Assembly: GCA_029961685.1 (NCBI GenBank)
Contig: JARWKL010000012.1
Span: 18,895,227-18,959,226, forward strand
From: Aristolochia californica
Lineage: Eukaryota; Streptophyta; Magnoliopsida; Piperales; Aristolochiaceae
Reading direction: 5' to 3'
DNA length: 64,000 nt
Part shown: positions 1 through 12,204 of the stretch, one piece after another
Layout of the letters: each line of letters begins with the position of its first letter
How positions within the stretch are numbered: position 1 is the first letter of the stretch
Notes under the pieces: model-generated
What the model was told of the DNA's origin: nothing
Seen by the model: only the letters and a program-made list of their open reading frames with translations
Databases searched by the model: none
Program-made: the position numbers and the translations under genes

Positions 1-597
1 TGAGGAGTGGACTCCTCCCTAGAATGGAGTTTTGAGCTAAATTTTGATGGTTGCTCCCTCAAAAATCTAGGTAAAGCAGGAATAGGAGGAGTACTCAATA
101 AAAGTAAGGAATTATCCTAGTTTCTTATTCAGGCCCTTTTGGTATTTCGGATTCTACTTCGACAAATATTCATGCACTTCTCCAAGGGCTCATCGTTTTT
201 CTAGACCATCTAAGCAGCAATCTTCTGATTGTGGGCAACTCCAAGGTTGTGATCGAATGGTGCTCTATGAAGGCTAATCCCCCTTGGCGCCACTGGAAGG
301 GGTTTGATGAAATTGTAGACATTGTATCTTTGTTTGATTTTTTTTGGAATCATGTTCCAAGGTCAACTAATTCTTTAGCTGATTCTCTGGCCAAGCAAGG
401 AGTCTCCCTCCAATTGCTCATTGCAAAGGAGAGCTCCTTCCTTAGTCTTGTGTTTTGTTCCTGGCTTCCCTTGAATAAAATCCGCTTTTATAACAAAAAC
501 CCTCCAATTGCTCATTGCAAAAGAGAGCTCCTTCCTTAGTCTTGTGTTTTGTTCCTGGCTTCCCTTGAATAAAATCCGCTTTTATAACAAAAAAAAA
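1..597 (+). mobile_element. 3' end of an L1-type LINE (RNase H region and poly-A tail)
   Basis: The plus strand encodes the C-terminal RNase H part of a plant LINE ORF2. Motifs seen are [33 protein letters not shown], closely matching the LINE at 36324-39299 on the other strand. The 5' part lies outside the window. The element ends in a run of nine A (589-597). The last 94 bases before the tail occur twice in tandem (406-499 and 500-593) with one mismatch. It lies in, or just beyond, intron 3 of the DUF630/632 gene and in the opposite orientation. The reading frame is broken upstream, so this is a dead copy. Confidence 0.85.
406..593 (+). repeat. 94-bp tandem duplication of the LINE 3' UTR
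   Basis: Unit 1 is 406-499 and unit 2 is 500-593. They differ at one base (aaagg versus aaaag). Each copy ends in a short A run, so unit 1 may be a used internal tail site or the result of slippage during reverse transcription. Confidence 0.9.
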
Positions 598-1063
598 GTG
601 TCAAATGCTTTAATGCATCACCCACTTTATCTCTTAGCATAATTTGCTACACAAGATAGAAAAAGTGACACTATTAATCGATCACAAGACTATAATAGTG
701 ATTTGTGACCCTTTAAAAGTTTATTTTGTGTTTCTTATCTACATGTTATAAGTTCATGAAGTAACAAAAAAGAATTTCTATACTATTACCACACAGGACC
801 ACTATAGCCATTACAAATAAATGTTGGAGTAACATGTTCGACCACGCATCATGATTCTATTGAAATATTTCAAGTCCAAAAAAATTCTTGTTTTTAGTAA
901 CAAGATGAAAATAAATAATAACAATTATAAATTCAAAATTTGTGAGAGGTAGTTGATTCAGTGCAAAGACAAAATGCAAAGTTGCACATCCAATGAGCCC
1001 TATCACTTCATCTAAATTGAAATTTAAACTACTGAAGAAATCATAACATAGAAATATTTTTTT

Positions 1064-1123
1064 TAACTGGCTTACCCTTTTTTTTTTTTGATAAAGACGT
1101 ATTATATTAACTGGCTTACCCTT
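1064..1123 (-). mobile_element. Minimal 5'-truncated LINE tail with 17-bp target-site duplication
   Basis: A T run followed by gataaagacgtattatat (1081-1106) resembles the antisense 3' terminus of the local LINE family (compare the start of 36324-39299). It is flanked by direct repeats of ttaactggcttaccctt at 1064-1080 and 1107-1123. Only about 26 bases were inserted. The duplicated target includes the 5' splice site of exon 3 of the DUF630/632 gene, so two donor sequences now stand 43 bases apart. Confidence 0.8.
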
Positions 1124-4100
1124 GGAACAACTCAATCAGTTGAGGCTCCAATTCTTCATCTCTTAGTTTGTGGATGCTGACTGCTATGGAATCAATAGCT
1201 CTAATAGCAACACTCAGTCTCGTCAACAACTTTTGGACAGAAGCCTGAGTAGCATCAATCTTGTAAGTCTCTGCTCCTTTATCATCCAAACTCTTCAGCC
1301 TCTTGCACTGTTTTTCATAGATAACTCGTATCTTCTCTTCATCCTAAAATTAGTACAAGCACCTAAATGAATTAAAGAAGAACTGCCTTAGACAAGCAGC
1401 ATCAGAGTGTCTGACCACACCTGATAGCATAAAATAATGTAAATAGTTTTTTTCCTTCACAAGTGACAACTTTTAAAATTTAAGACAAGAGAGGAAACAA
1501 AGCAAGCGAATTCCTCAAGCACAATAAGAAGAAATAAGTTGAGTATGACAAGAAACAAATCTTTTTCATATCATAAATTATATACTGCTTGAAGCAACAC
1601 TATTAATTTAGAACAATGCATTATGAATCTAAAGTTGTGACCACTTTCTGGATAGAGCAGAACATGGACTCAACAGATGCCTGATTATTAGGAGCTTGCT
1701 CATACTTGCCTTTAACAACACTCCTTGCCATCCTGAGAGTAAAGAATTAAGTGGGATCTTTGAGTTGAAGTTCTGTAACTTTATTCAAGCATTTCTTTTA
1801 CATGTTTAGTGTTTCTCCCTAGCTCAGAACAATCAAATGTAAAACAATCAAGAATACAAAAAAGGATATACAACATGGGAAGGCCACAAATGAACTAAAA
1901 CAGGAAAACTAAGAAAACCCAATTGAAGTGCTTGCCAGAATCGCACTGCAGAGTTGAACTCTTCTAATGTGGCCCAACTTGCCAACCACCCAGCACTTCT
2001 TGCAACTCATAAAAGCCATGAGGTGATCTACATGCATAAGGCACTCCCAATAGCTGACGAGAGAAAATTGTGTGATTCATTTGATATCGGGAAGGCCTGA
2101 GTTAGACAAAGAAGAACTTATGGATAAACCAAACCAACAGCCTCATTCTTAAGAGACCAAGAAACCTAAGGGACCAGAGATGACCATCAGCACAAATTCG
2201 CAATCTCTGGTGAAGAATATATACAAACAATTTGAACAAATCTTTCTGAGTTATCCATCAAATTCAGCTTTAGAAAGCCATGCTGCTTAATTAATCAAAC
2301 ACTTGATAAATGGTTCCATTTTTTTTGCAGTTATTCATCAACTTTTTCTTAAAGCTGCCCCATTTAACTCTCATCAACCAAGAGCTAAAGGGCTTGTGTC
2401 AGCTTGGCTGAACAGAGGAAATTACCCCTTCACAAGATTTAGTTTTGATAAAAGCAATAGCTCTGTGCTTTATCTCTTCTAGATGCACTAAAATTCACAA
2501 ACCTGTGCACTAGCTAGAAATAATTTTGACTTGTTGGCTGAAAGTGCATCAGTGTCACATTGACCTAATCACAACCACTGGAAGGCACTGTACATTGGTA
2601 TGTTTACTTGGACACCATAGCCACCTATACGAAGAAGAACGCATAAAGTTGTCTGACCGCTTCCAGCCAGAGTTACTCACAGAGGACAAGTACAATTGAA
2701 CTGTGATGTCCTGCACCATCATATCAACTTACCTTGCGAACCAGGGAAAAATAAGAAAAAGCAACAGAAAACGCATAGATAAACTTTACTTATTAACATG
2801 ACCAAGTCTCTTAAGTTTGAACACTACTACTAAAATTTGACACCAAAAATATTTATACTATTCAACTTCCAAATCCAATATCAGGTCCAGGCCCGTGAAA
2901 CAAGATGACATCAAGCTGTCGAAGTAGAGACTCATCAAGCTGAATACCTGTTTTGAACAAGTTTCTTTGATGCTAAAGCAGTGAACTTAACCACTAGCAA
3001 GCATCTATGCTGCTCTTCACTAGCAAGTATCCGTGCTGTATCTTCAGTGTACATGTCAGCATTGTTGGATTGTTCAATTAGGTCCTAATTTGTTCAGACT
3101 CATCCCAGAAATTAATAAAGTGGGAAACAGAACTAATAATTCTCTACTAGGGAAAAGAAAAAACATTGTGTCCATAAGTGAGATATTACTTTCTGTTCAG
3201 TATTCTATTGATAAATCCAGTTGAAGAACACTTGATAGGAGAATAAAAAAAAAAAAAAACACTTTATAGGATGATCATTATGGGAGCATATGGTTGCAAA
3301 AGCTTCTTCTGATATCTATCCTTCCATATGGAATTTTTTTCGTCAAGTAAACTGTATATGCTATAAGTGCAAAGGGGTCAGAACAAGGATAGAACTGTAG
3401 CAACTTCAACATGGATGTCATTTACTGAGTACACAATACCTTAACTTCCTTGTACAGTTTCTTCTCCCACATGTACAACTTCTCCATAGTTGAAGAAAGA
3501 CTGCCTGACTTCATACTGATGGGGTTCCTAAAACTCCCATGCATAGTCTTCCCAATTTTTGAGGTCCTTGAAGGGTGCACAGATGGCACTACTGGTGGAA
3601 AATCAACATCAATAATCCTGCATGACATTACTGTAGCAATGTGTGTAAGTTTTCCTTTTTTTTTTTTTTTTTTTCTTTTTCATTTTGAAGAAGCCTTAAG
3701 TTATGCTACTGCACTAACATTGGATTAAGAACATGTAATGCACCCCAAACTAAGTGTCGGGTTTAGGTCACGAAGAGGATTTCAGCTAATGTAACTTTAG
3801 AAGGTGGTTTTCAAAAAATATTTCACTGTTGTGAAGTACGCGAGTACATCTCGATGAGAGATGACGAGAAGATGACGCAAATCAACACCAACACAAATCT
3901 TAAAATAATAACCAAAGAATACCTTTAAGAATGGGATTCCTTGGCCTATAACGAATCCTGCCGGCCTCAAGCATCCTGGCGACCTCTTTACCACAATCTG
4001 AAGCTACTACAAACTGATCCTTAATTTCCTCCACAACTTCCCGGATATCCCTTGATCGAGGATTCGATAAAGTCGTCTTGCTACTCGTTTGCAATGATTC

Positions 4101-5123
4101 AATGCTTTCCTCCGCAGAGGTCTCCACGTCAAAGCGCACTCCTTTTTTCCGATCCACCTCCTCGACTTCCTCGTCGGCATCCTCTTCTACACCTTTTAGT
4201 TCATTCTCTTCTCTAGTAGTCTTAAAGTCAACATTTCCAGCGTTTCTCGTCCTTGAAGTACTGGTAATCTCTTCATTCTGTATTTTTTCGGGCTTCCCGA
4301 TCTCTGACTTTTTCGGCTTCTGAGGCTCGGTTTTCGTAGGCTGCGTGAACTCCTTCACCGGTTCCGTCTCTGTTTCGTCCTCCAAATCAGGAATCCCTTC
4401 TCTCTCCCTAACTTTACTCGAATCCGGACTGCTAATATCTGAACCTCCTCCAGTTCTATATGCATGATAACCGTATCCATAACCGTAACCATAGTTGTTA
4501 TCGGAAGACCCGAAAGGGTTAAAAAAATCCCATGTAGAAACCTCAGGAGCGGGAGGAGGCGTGCTGGACACAGCTGATGGATTCGCCGTGCGACTGTTAA
4601 CAGGTTCCATTGGCATCCCAAAGTAGTACGAAGAAGGATACTCGTAAACCAGGGAGGGGTTCGGAGTGGAGGAAGATCGCATATAGTTGTAGTAGTAATG
4701 CGTTGTCTGCATCGGCGGCGGTGGAGATGATGACAATGGCGGCCTAGGAGAGAAATTATGTTCCGAAGGCAGCACACTACCGTGACCGAAAGAGATATCG
4801 GAGTCCGATTCGTCGAAGAGATGCAAATGCGATTCCTGGGAGATGGATTTGTGGGAAAGCGAAGTGGAAGAGGACGGGGTTTTGCTCTTTCCGTCGGAAA
4901 AAGGAATGGTGATCACCGGCGACGAAGGGGCATGACCTACCACAGTCTCCTCCTCGACGAAACGGCGGAGAGTCTCTCCAATGCTTCTGGACGCCCGGAA
5001 GTAGGAGACGTGAGCAGCAGCCAAAGCGTACCTCTGGTCAGCGGCTTCCCGGATCAAATCCTTGCGTTCCCTGCACAAAGCAACAAGCGGCAAATCGTCC
5101 ACCTTGGAACTCCCACAGCCCAT
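1120..5123 (-). CDS. DUF630/DUF632 protein (NRG2/bZIP-domain-containing type), 5' part
   Basis: Partial gene with coding exons 5123-3923, 3630-3440 and 1343-1120; phases join exactly (1, 0, 2). Exon 1 begins MGCGSSKVDDLPLVALCRER, the DUF630 N-terminus with a likely N-myristoylation site at Gly2. A Ser/Pro/Tyr-rich low-complexity stretch follows (about residues 75-230), then an acidic charged stretch. Exon 2 carries the DUF632 hallmark LSSTMEKLYMWEKKLYKEVK. Exon 3 continues DUF632 with KIDATQASVQKLLTR and HKLRDEELEPQLIELFQ. The remaining DUF632 exons were not found between 1 and 1119 and should lie off the left edge. Family members include Arabidopsis NRG2, a nitrate-response regulator, and the APSR1/ROLLED LEAF-like proteins; the specific role here is not known. 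Intron 2 (1344-3439) is 2.1 kb with no recognisable gene. The N-terminal half is well supported; completeness is unknown. Confidence 0.9.
1344..3439 (-). other. Intron 2 of the DUF630/DUF632 gene
   Basis: AT-rich, about 2.1 kb between a GT donor at 3439 and a TTTTAG acceptor at 1344. I saw no complete gene or clear transposon. A short open stretch near 1620-1740 on the minus strand is not recognisable. Confidence 0.7.
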
Positions 5124-6839
5124 GACAGGGGGTAATCAGGAGTGAGCTTCTCGGATCGAACCAGAGCTGAAAAACCTTAGTCCGTTTCCCTCTCGTTGCC
5201 GTCCATGGATAGAGAGATTAGAAGCTTCAAATTTAAATTATTTCCCCTCTGCAATCTCTCTGATTTCTTGAATCTCAGTTCTCGGGTCCCGAGTCTGTCT
5301 GGAACAACGCTTATAATAATCCTCTCTCGCCCGCTGTCCGAAATGGATGGAATCGTCATAATATCATGGCCTCGACAAGGTGCAGAGGGCCTGCCGCCGC
5401 TACTCTTTTCTTTCCTCGGTTTCCCCCTCTTTTTTCTCTCTCTACTGCGTGAATTTTTCTGTTGCTCTCTCTCACCTCCGTAACGTTTACCGGACGAACA
5501 CGCGCGCATGCACACGGGAGCATTACGTGGCGCGTACCCGCTACGGAGTCTGCGATCCTGTTACGGTGAGAAGCGTGCGAGAGCTTTCAGCGAAGCACAA
5601 CCGATGCTTCTAACTGTCTTCTCACATTAGGACGTTGGCCACGGTATTATTGAGGAATCTCGCCGTGGTTACGGGAAAAGAGGGAAATTGAAGAGGGCGT
5701 AGGAGTCCGTGTTCGTTCATTGACGCAAACTGTCTCGTCTTTCACCTAAAATCATTATTTTCGGCAAAAACAAGGGACCTAACCAACTCACACCAGTTTT
5801 CCTGTCGAGGTTTACATCTTTCTATTCAGTTTGGATTACGGCAACTTACTGAATTATAATTACTTTCTACACTTATTAGGCCTGATTACTCATGAATGTG
5901 ATCGGTTAAGAATTTATGCATTTTAAGAGTGTTAGCTCTGGTTATTTATTAATCGTCCCATCTGGTTGGATATCAAATCTTGTATTTAATTCTCGTCCCA
6001 TTTCACTTAGACATTTCCTCATGCAACTCATCCGTATGTTTATCAGCAACCTTCTTCAGAATAATTGATTAGAAAAGATATTGGCATTGCTCATTTTTGT
6101 ATGAACCTAGGTAAATTCTATATTTTAAATCAGGTTTTCTAGAATTACTTTCAAAAGTGAGAGATTGAACGATCCAAGAAGAAGAAGAAGAATACTTCTT
6201 TCAATTCAAATAACGAAAAAGACTGAAGAAGAAAAACGAAGGAGAAGAATACTTCTTTCAATTCAAATAACGAAAAAGACTGAAGAAGAAAAAGAAGGAG
6301 AATACTTTCTTTCAATTCAAATAACGAAAAAGACGAAGAAGAAGAGGCAGAAGAAGAAAACTAAAGAAGGTTTAGAAATTTAAGAAAAAAACACATGCAT
6401 TGTACCTGCTTTTTTGTGTCACATCTCCAAGTTGATTTCTCCTTGATTTGGATTCTCTCTTCCTAAACAAAAGAAATAGAAAAACAAATTCTTCCTGAAG
6501 CAAACCAACAAACTCCGTTTTTTTTTTCCAATTGCAATTTTTCTCATAGTACAAAAGAAGAAGAAAACGAAAAACACATAGGCCCCTACAAAACAACACA
6601 TGCCCTTTTATATGTTTTTACAACAAATGTTCAAGTGCTCGTCTTCCTGATGCCTAATCAAAATCTTACAACTAGTTTTGATTATCAAACAATACAGATG
6701 AATGCAGAAGTTGAGGGTCTTTTCACTTCCAGAATACCAAGATTGCAAATTTCTTAACATATTCACATTGTACAAAAAACAGAAAAGCCTTTTTATTCCT
6801 TTATCATGAGAGAGAGAGAGAGAGAGACAGAAGAACTCT
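5124..6839. promoter_or_regulatory. Intergenic region: 5' UTR and promoter of the DUF630/632 gene, 3' flank of the RING-CH gene
   Basis: Both flanking genes are on the minus strand, so this contains the upstream region of the DUF630/632 gene and the 3' end of the RING-CH gene. 5180-5520 is pyrimidine/purine-biased, as in plant 5' UTRs. I identified no certain TATA box or poly-A site. Small ORFs here are low-complexity and not supported as genes. Confidence 0.5.
6176..6350. repeat. Minisatellite, about three copies of a 55-60-bp unit
   Basis: A purine-rich unit containing gaatacttctttcaattc and aaataacgaaaaagac is repeated three times head to tail, with the last copy shortened and altered. 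It lies between two genes. The open frame across it is Lys/Glu/Arg-rich only because of the repeat. Confidence 0.85.
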
Positions 6840-9800
6840 TTAAGTAGTATGTGCCGAATGCGTTCGTGAAGCCCAGATTCCAAAAACAAGAAACCAGAAG
6901 ACAAACAAGATTGCCCAATATCGTGCAGGTCCATACTTGATTCTGGATAGTACAATCTGAATGTTACACCAGTGAAGCAGAAGCAGATTAGTTTTTCTTT
7001 TCAACACTATCAACATTTAAAATTCATGCATATCATATCCCATTGCCCAAAAACCTGAAGAACACAATCAGATGAATATGGCCAGGGGCGGACGCAGAAA
7101 TTTCGTAAGGGGGTCATAGTAAAAATAATCAAAGTTATCGACATTTTTTTTTTTATAAATCTAAGAGATAATCAAAATGTGGTAAAAAAACCCAAAGCAC
7201 AAATTTAGATTTAACAATATCAAACAAACAATTCTATTGTCAATTGGGTTTTTTTTATTCTATTTCGAAGCCAATTGCTAGCTTAAGATAGTTAGGATAA
7301 TTGAAAGGCTCAATGAAAATTTAAAACAATCATAAGTGGGTATAATTTAAAAAGATAATTTAATCCAGTAAATTATTTTCACTAAAACACCTATAAATCT
7401 ATAATATACAGAAAGTAATTTATTTGGCAATAAGGTATTGTTTCCAACATGAAGAATTTGATGTTTTAGTTGGTTGGAAAGTAATAAGAGAAGATTTTTT
7501 TCTCCTAAAAAGCCTCAACAAAGTTTTAAAAATCCCTAATAGTTAGGGGGACAATGACCATGAAATTCGGAATTGAAATTTTGTACCTAAAAATAGTTAA
7601 CTCAACACTTAAGCATACCAAAATTTTGAAGGATGCAGAAGGGGGCCTCTATACATAGCCAAGAAGGTAAGCAAATCTACCAAATGATGACATAAAAGAA
7701 AATAAAAGAAAGCATGTTTATAGCTAGTAGAAATTGGAGAAAGAACTAAAATATGCAAATGCTGCCCATTCCAGGTGTAATTTTAAAAAGGTTTCAGATA
7801 TATGACAACCTTTAACTTTAGAGAACTGGGTACAGAAGAAAGGACACAACTAAAGTACAGCCAAGTACAGCCACGACGAGATGCATCATTTAGGAAAACT
7901 CCAGGCTGGTGGACCTCAAGTGATCAGTTAAGATTGCACACAAGCCATCAGCAGAAGATTGTATTCAAGGTTTCAAACCCGGTGAGAGGTGAGATTGGTT
8001 ATGCTGAGGCTCAGGTGCTTTGATGATTCTTTCAGATATGAAAGTAGCATCAAGGATTCCCACGTGATCATATCTTATTCAGGCTTAAGAAAGTTGAGGC
8101 TTCATACATAGTATTAAAGGCTTCCAGAAAATTCTCCATCAGCACATATATCTGAAAGAACTCCAGGAACGTCATGTAGCAAGAACCAGTTCTTGGTTTC
8201 CTACAGGTGATGATGCAACCTCAGAATCTGAAACCTATCTCATATGGAGTCTCATAATGCCAAATAGGGTGCAGAAGGGCCAAAAAATGAGGAAAAAGGA
8301 ACAACAAACTCCTAAGAGCAAAATAATGGAATTCTTATTTTTTTATAATGAAAAAAGGAATTCTTCAATGAAAAAGCGACTCTTGTAATGATGGTTTTAT
8401 TTTTATTCTTTGAAAAGACTCATACTGACTTTCTTGAGACTGCAGAAACTGAATCACATGATTACTTTCTCCCGTAAAAAAAAGTTTGAAATAGTCAATG
8501 CACTAAAAGGGTAACTGGCTGCAAGAAAAAAGATCCTTCACTTCCTTTTGCCATAATAAACTTCATCAAAATAAACAATGAGACACACAGTCAAACCCAG
8601 CAGAGTAAATTCTAACAAAAGAGGCCTTTAAATGATGAGATTCACAAACGCTCAAGGTAACACTGTATAAGTAGTTAAACAACCACAAATTACCTACAGC
8701 TAGTTCATTAACAAAGAAAGCAGTGTTAAAGTGACCTTCTTTAAGAAAAAAAAGTTAAAGAGGCATTAATCTGCCATAAAAAGTTGAATGTATCTAAATA
8801 AAACAACTATTGCACCAATTAGAAAAAAAATATCTGAACTGGAGTGAATAGGTTAAAGTTTGCCTTAGAAATACTTGCTAATTTTTAATAAATAATTCAT
8901 AAAAATGTGCATTCCCAATTTCGTTAAAACTAGACTCAGCACCTGGTAAAACCTGCGTGATGTGAACCCTGAACTTTTCCCTACTTGATTGCCCAAAACC
9001 AATGTTTCTGAGAAATGCACCAACCTTTTTGCCAGTTCAATTGCTGGCCTGGCCAGCATGGGCAGCTTAACTTAGTCATTCAACCTTCCAACTCTTAGAA
9101 AAATAATATAATAGTAAAAATAAGTCTTTTCCTACATGTCAGTTAATGGAGTGACAAAGAACAGAGGAACAGCAACACTGCCTAGCCCATGACAAAAGAC
9201 TCGTATTGAGAGAAGTTACCATGTGCAATCTACACGAGGACTATGGATCTTATCGGGATATTGATTAAGAGGAAAGAAGAGATGAATCAATCATGGAATA
9301 AAAGAGCAAAAAAAGAAGAAGAAAGAACACTTCATAAGAAAGGGTTTCACTGTCCTAGAGAATCTCCTTAGGCTAATGGTTTTTCTTCCCTATTGCATAA
9401 CGAGCACTAGGTCTTATGAGAGATGACTAAAGAGGAGATGAGATTAGTGGATGGCTTGATCATAGTCAAGCAAGGGTAGAAGACTCTAACAAGACATACA
9501 CTAACTTGATCAAGCAAGCTAAAAATATCATGCACTAGCAAGCTCCGATAGAGTCAGGTTTTTCATCACTGCTATCATGCTTCTAACAATAAAAAAGTAA
9601 TTTGATAGCATGAATAGAGGAACAGGATACACAAAGCTAACCTAAAACATTTAGGACAATGCTGTGAAAAAAGGAACATTTCCATCAAAATTTACTGGTG
9701 GACAGATGATTCTGACCAATTAAATCAGTTTGGCATAGACCCAGCCACAATATGCTCAATTAGCAGCAAGTTCAAGTTTAAAAAACTTCAATAATCTATT

Positions 9801-11657
9801 TAGTTTGAAATTGTAAGCTTCCATGCTCTACAAAACAAAACATTTTTTATTTTAGCTTTTACTTCTGCAACTTTCTCAAAAATTACGAGGATATTTATTA
9901 TTTTTTTAATAACAAAGAGAAAAAGATTGCTATTAGCATTTAACTACACATCATTCACACATTACCTAAAATCAAGTGGAGGAATCTGAGAACTACTTAC
10001 AAAGCGAAGGAAGATAACAACCGTCAAGGCGCATATACCCCCAAGAAGAATATGCAGACCACTTCTAGCAGTTTTCTGTCAATCACAGGGAACATGTCAG
10101 ACAGCAATCTTTGGGACAAAATGGTAAGTTTTTTCAACACAACAAATGCTGAGCAACAGATGCATTTAATAATATTAAATTTTTATTTATTTCAGCACCA
10201 TAAACAAGCCAAGGTTTGACAAACTTGATTCTCATTGAGCTAGACTTGGTTGTACCATGGTTGTCTTGACGTGTGAAGCAAAATAGCAAGCTCCAGCTCA
10301 TCTTGACTTATCCGGCAGAGCATGTTAATTCTATGGTTTGCTACACTCAGTCATTGACACAGACAAATATATTGCCTAGATGCTTTATTTCACTTGCATG
10401 AAAGTTTAGGTACTCAGGTAACATGCTTATGACTAGTATCCATTTTTTATAATATTGCCAACTGTTAGAAGACCACCAAAACAAATAGCTGCAATATCAA
10501 ACAGGTCAAACTCCAGCAAGTAGTTATACTAGAGGTACACCATCTGATTGGCTGAGTATCATGTGCCCTTGCCATATTAGCATGGGGACTAGGTGTAGTA
10601 TAACAGGTGAAGCAAACAAATTGCTTGATCCCTTGTTCAATGCACAAATTCAGTAACAATAATGTTGTGGTCACAAGGGAAACATTTAAAAAATCTGAAG
10701 TCATCAATCATTTAGATTCTGCAGACAGGAGCCATGAAAAACTTCAAGAGCCATGCATAAAACCAAGTGAATTGTTACCTTTCCAACATGAGGAGCGATT
10801 AACCAAGCAAGAGTAACAGTAAGTAGACCAGTTGCAACTAATATTCCAGTACTTTCAACAGCCCATTTGGTTGTTCTGTTTTCAGCAGGTCCTGCTTCTT
10901 CAATTGGGGTATTTGAAGATTGATCTGTAGCTCCCTGGGAGACAACTGCACCTACAGAATTATTACTCTGTGGGTTAAACCATAGAGAAATTTCGCTAAG
11001 CCTTTGCCTTCGAATAGCAGCCACAGCATCAGGGTCAACACCTGAAGTTGTCTGAACATGGGGCAAACTAAGCTCTCCAGTAGCAGTTCTTTCCCTCAAG
11101 GCTTCATAATCCTTAAGAGAAGCCACAACCTTCTTAAAGTCAGCAATCTGTACATTTTTGGCCAAGCTACCACATATTTCACAAACAGTGGATCCATGGT
11201 TGACAAACCACTTCAATGCACATGCATAATGTGCAAGAGAAAGATCATTCTTACAAGAGCAGCCAAGATGGATAAGTGTGTCTTGATGCTGGTAGGAGCC
11301 TGCTTCTACATCCACACTACAAATGAATACTTTGCCTTCAGGACTCACAAATTCAATTAATCTAGATCCTGCACTAATTCGATCAACTTTGGAGGAAACA
11401 TCATCTGTTGAACTCCTATTGTCATTAGAATTTTCAGAATGCAGAGATGGAGGGGTTATATCTAAGAAACTTAAGGCAGCAACACCCCTCCTATCAGATT
11501 CTTCACACTGGCAAACACGGCATATTAGCAAATTTCCTTCTCTATCATAATCATGGAAGGGTGAAGGGCCAGCCTCTACTTTTTCGACAGATGTTGGCGA
11601 GTGTACATTCTCATCAAGTCCACTAGTAGATTGTATCTGATCAACCTTCGGAGCCAT
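6840..11657 (-). CDS. RING-CH (RINGv, C4HC3) membrane-bound E3 ubiquitin ligase, At3g09760-like
   Basis: Coding exons 11657-10779, 10075-10001 and 6956-6840 give a 356-aa protein with phase-0 junctions. The start is the ATG at 11657; the upstream in-frame codon is TTG. The zinc-binding ligands are CRVC, then after a long spacer C-S-C, H seven residues later, then ACALKWFVNHG and CEIC, matching C4HC3 spacing in its second half. A charged segment follows (LKDYEALRERT, AAIRRQRLSEISLWF). Three hydrophobic spans come after: VATGLLTVTLAWLIAP, GLHILLGGICALTVVIFL, and RYWAILFVFWFLVFGIWA just before the stop. This suggests a MARCH-like ligase anchored in an endomembrane. Intron 2 is 3 kb. If the exon 2 donor is not used, translation reads on 12 codons and stops before the third membrane span. 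Substrate is unknown. Confidence 0.9.
6957..10000 (-). other. Intron 2 of the RING-CH gene
   Basis: A 3-kb AT-rich intron. Around 7083-7660 the sequence looks like the worn remnant of a DNA transposon (ggggcggacgcag at one end, gggggcctc near the other), but I cannot show its ends. No exon-like coding sequence was seen elsewhere in it. Confidence 0.5.
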
Positions 11658-11918
11658 TGTTTGATGAAAATAATTTCTGTCCCTCAATTAACATACAATG
11701 TGTCTTTGGTCCCACAGGGGGCTATGAGCCACTTTCCACAACTTACACATAGACAAGCTACCAAGCTTCAACAAACTCATGATCTATAAATCTATAGTCA
11801 TCTAACTGATTCAGAAGTGCTTTCTTCACTTTATGGTATTATGTAGTTATCAGTACTTTGAAAGTTGCCTTAGAAAAGATATCTGCAGAAAAAACCAACA
11901 GATGTAGCAATCAGATTT

Positions 11919-12040
11919 TTTTTTTTAAAAGCGCAGAAATTCATTGAAACCCAAAGGCAAATAAAAAATGCTTCAGAGAGGGGGACCCCCTCTTTAGCTT
12001 GGAGAGAGACCCCCTCTTTAGCAAAGAATTAACTACACAG
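11919..12040 (-). mobile_element. Possible LINE 3' tail of a second LINE family
   Basis: A T run followed by aaaagcgcagaaattcattg, with an antisense frame reading roughly VVNSLLKRGSLSK, resembles the RNase H end of a plant LINE. A short direct repeat, gcaatcagat, stands at 11909-11918 and again at 12145-12154 inside the adjacent hairpin. Low confidence. Confidence 0.4.
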
Positions 12041-12204
12041 TTAATTGCATAGCTTCCACGGAAAGCTAAGATTTCCCTTTCTGTTCAGGTCATCTGATTG
12101 CAATATCGATTGTCATAATAATATAAACAAGACAATTGATATTGCAATCAGATGACATTAACAAAAAGGGAAATCTTAGCTTTCCGTGGAAGCTATGCGA
12201 TTAA
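12041..12204. repeat. Near-perfect hairpin, arms of about 74 bp, 16-bp loop
   Basis: The left arm (12041-12114) is the reverse complement of the right arm (12131-12204), with about six mismatches and few or no gaps. Arms include gcatagcttccacggaaagc and its inverse. It could be a MITE, an inverted LINE fragment, or a small-RNA precursor. It lies upstream of the RING-CH coding sequence, probably in a 5' UTR intron. Confidence 0.85.

Noticed and set aside
857..1135. 92-codon minus frame as a possible exon 4 of the DUF632 gene
   Set aside because: Only its first residues overlap the tail of exon 3. The rest is AT-rich, crosses the LINE tail and lacks DUF632 motifs.
4355..5135. Long frames overlapping DUF630/632 exon 1 on both strands
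   Set aside because: Shadows of the exon; the MGCGSSK frame matches the family.
6165..6383. 72-codon Lys/Glu-rich frame
   Set aside because: It is produced by the minisatellite; the repeated peptide follows from the repeated DNA.
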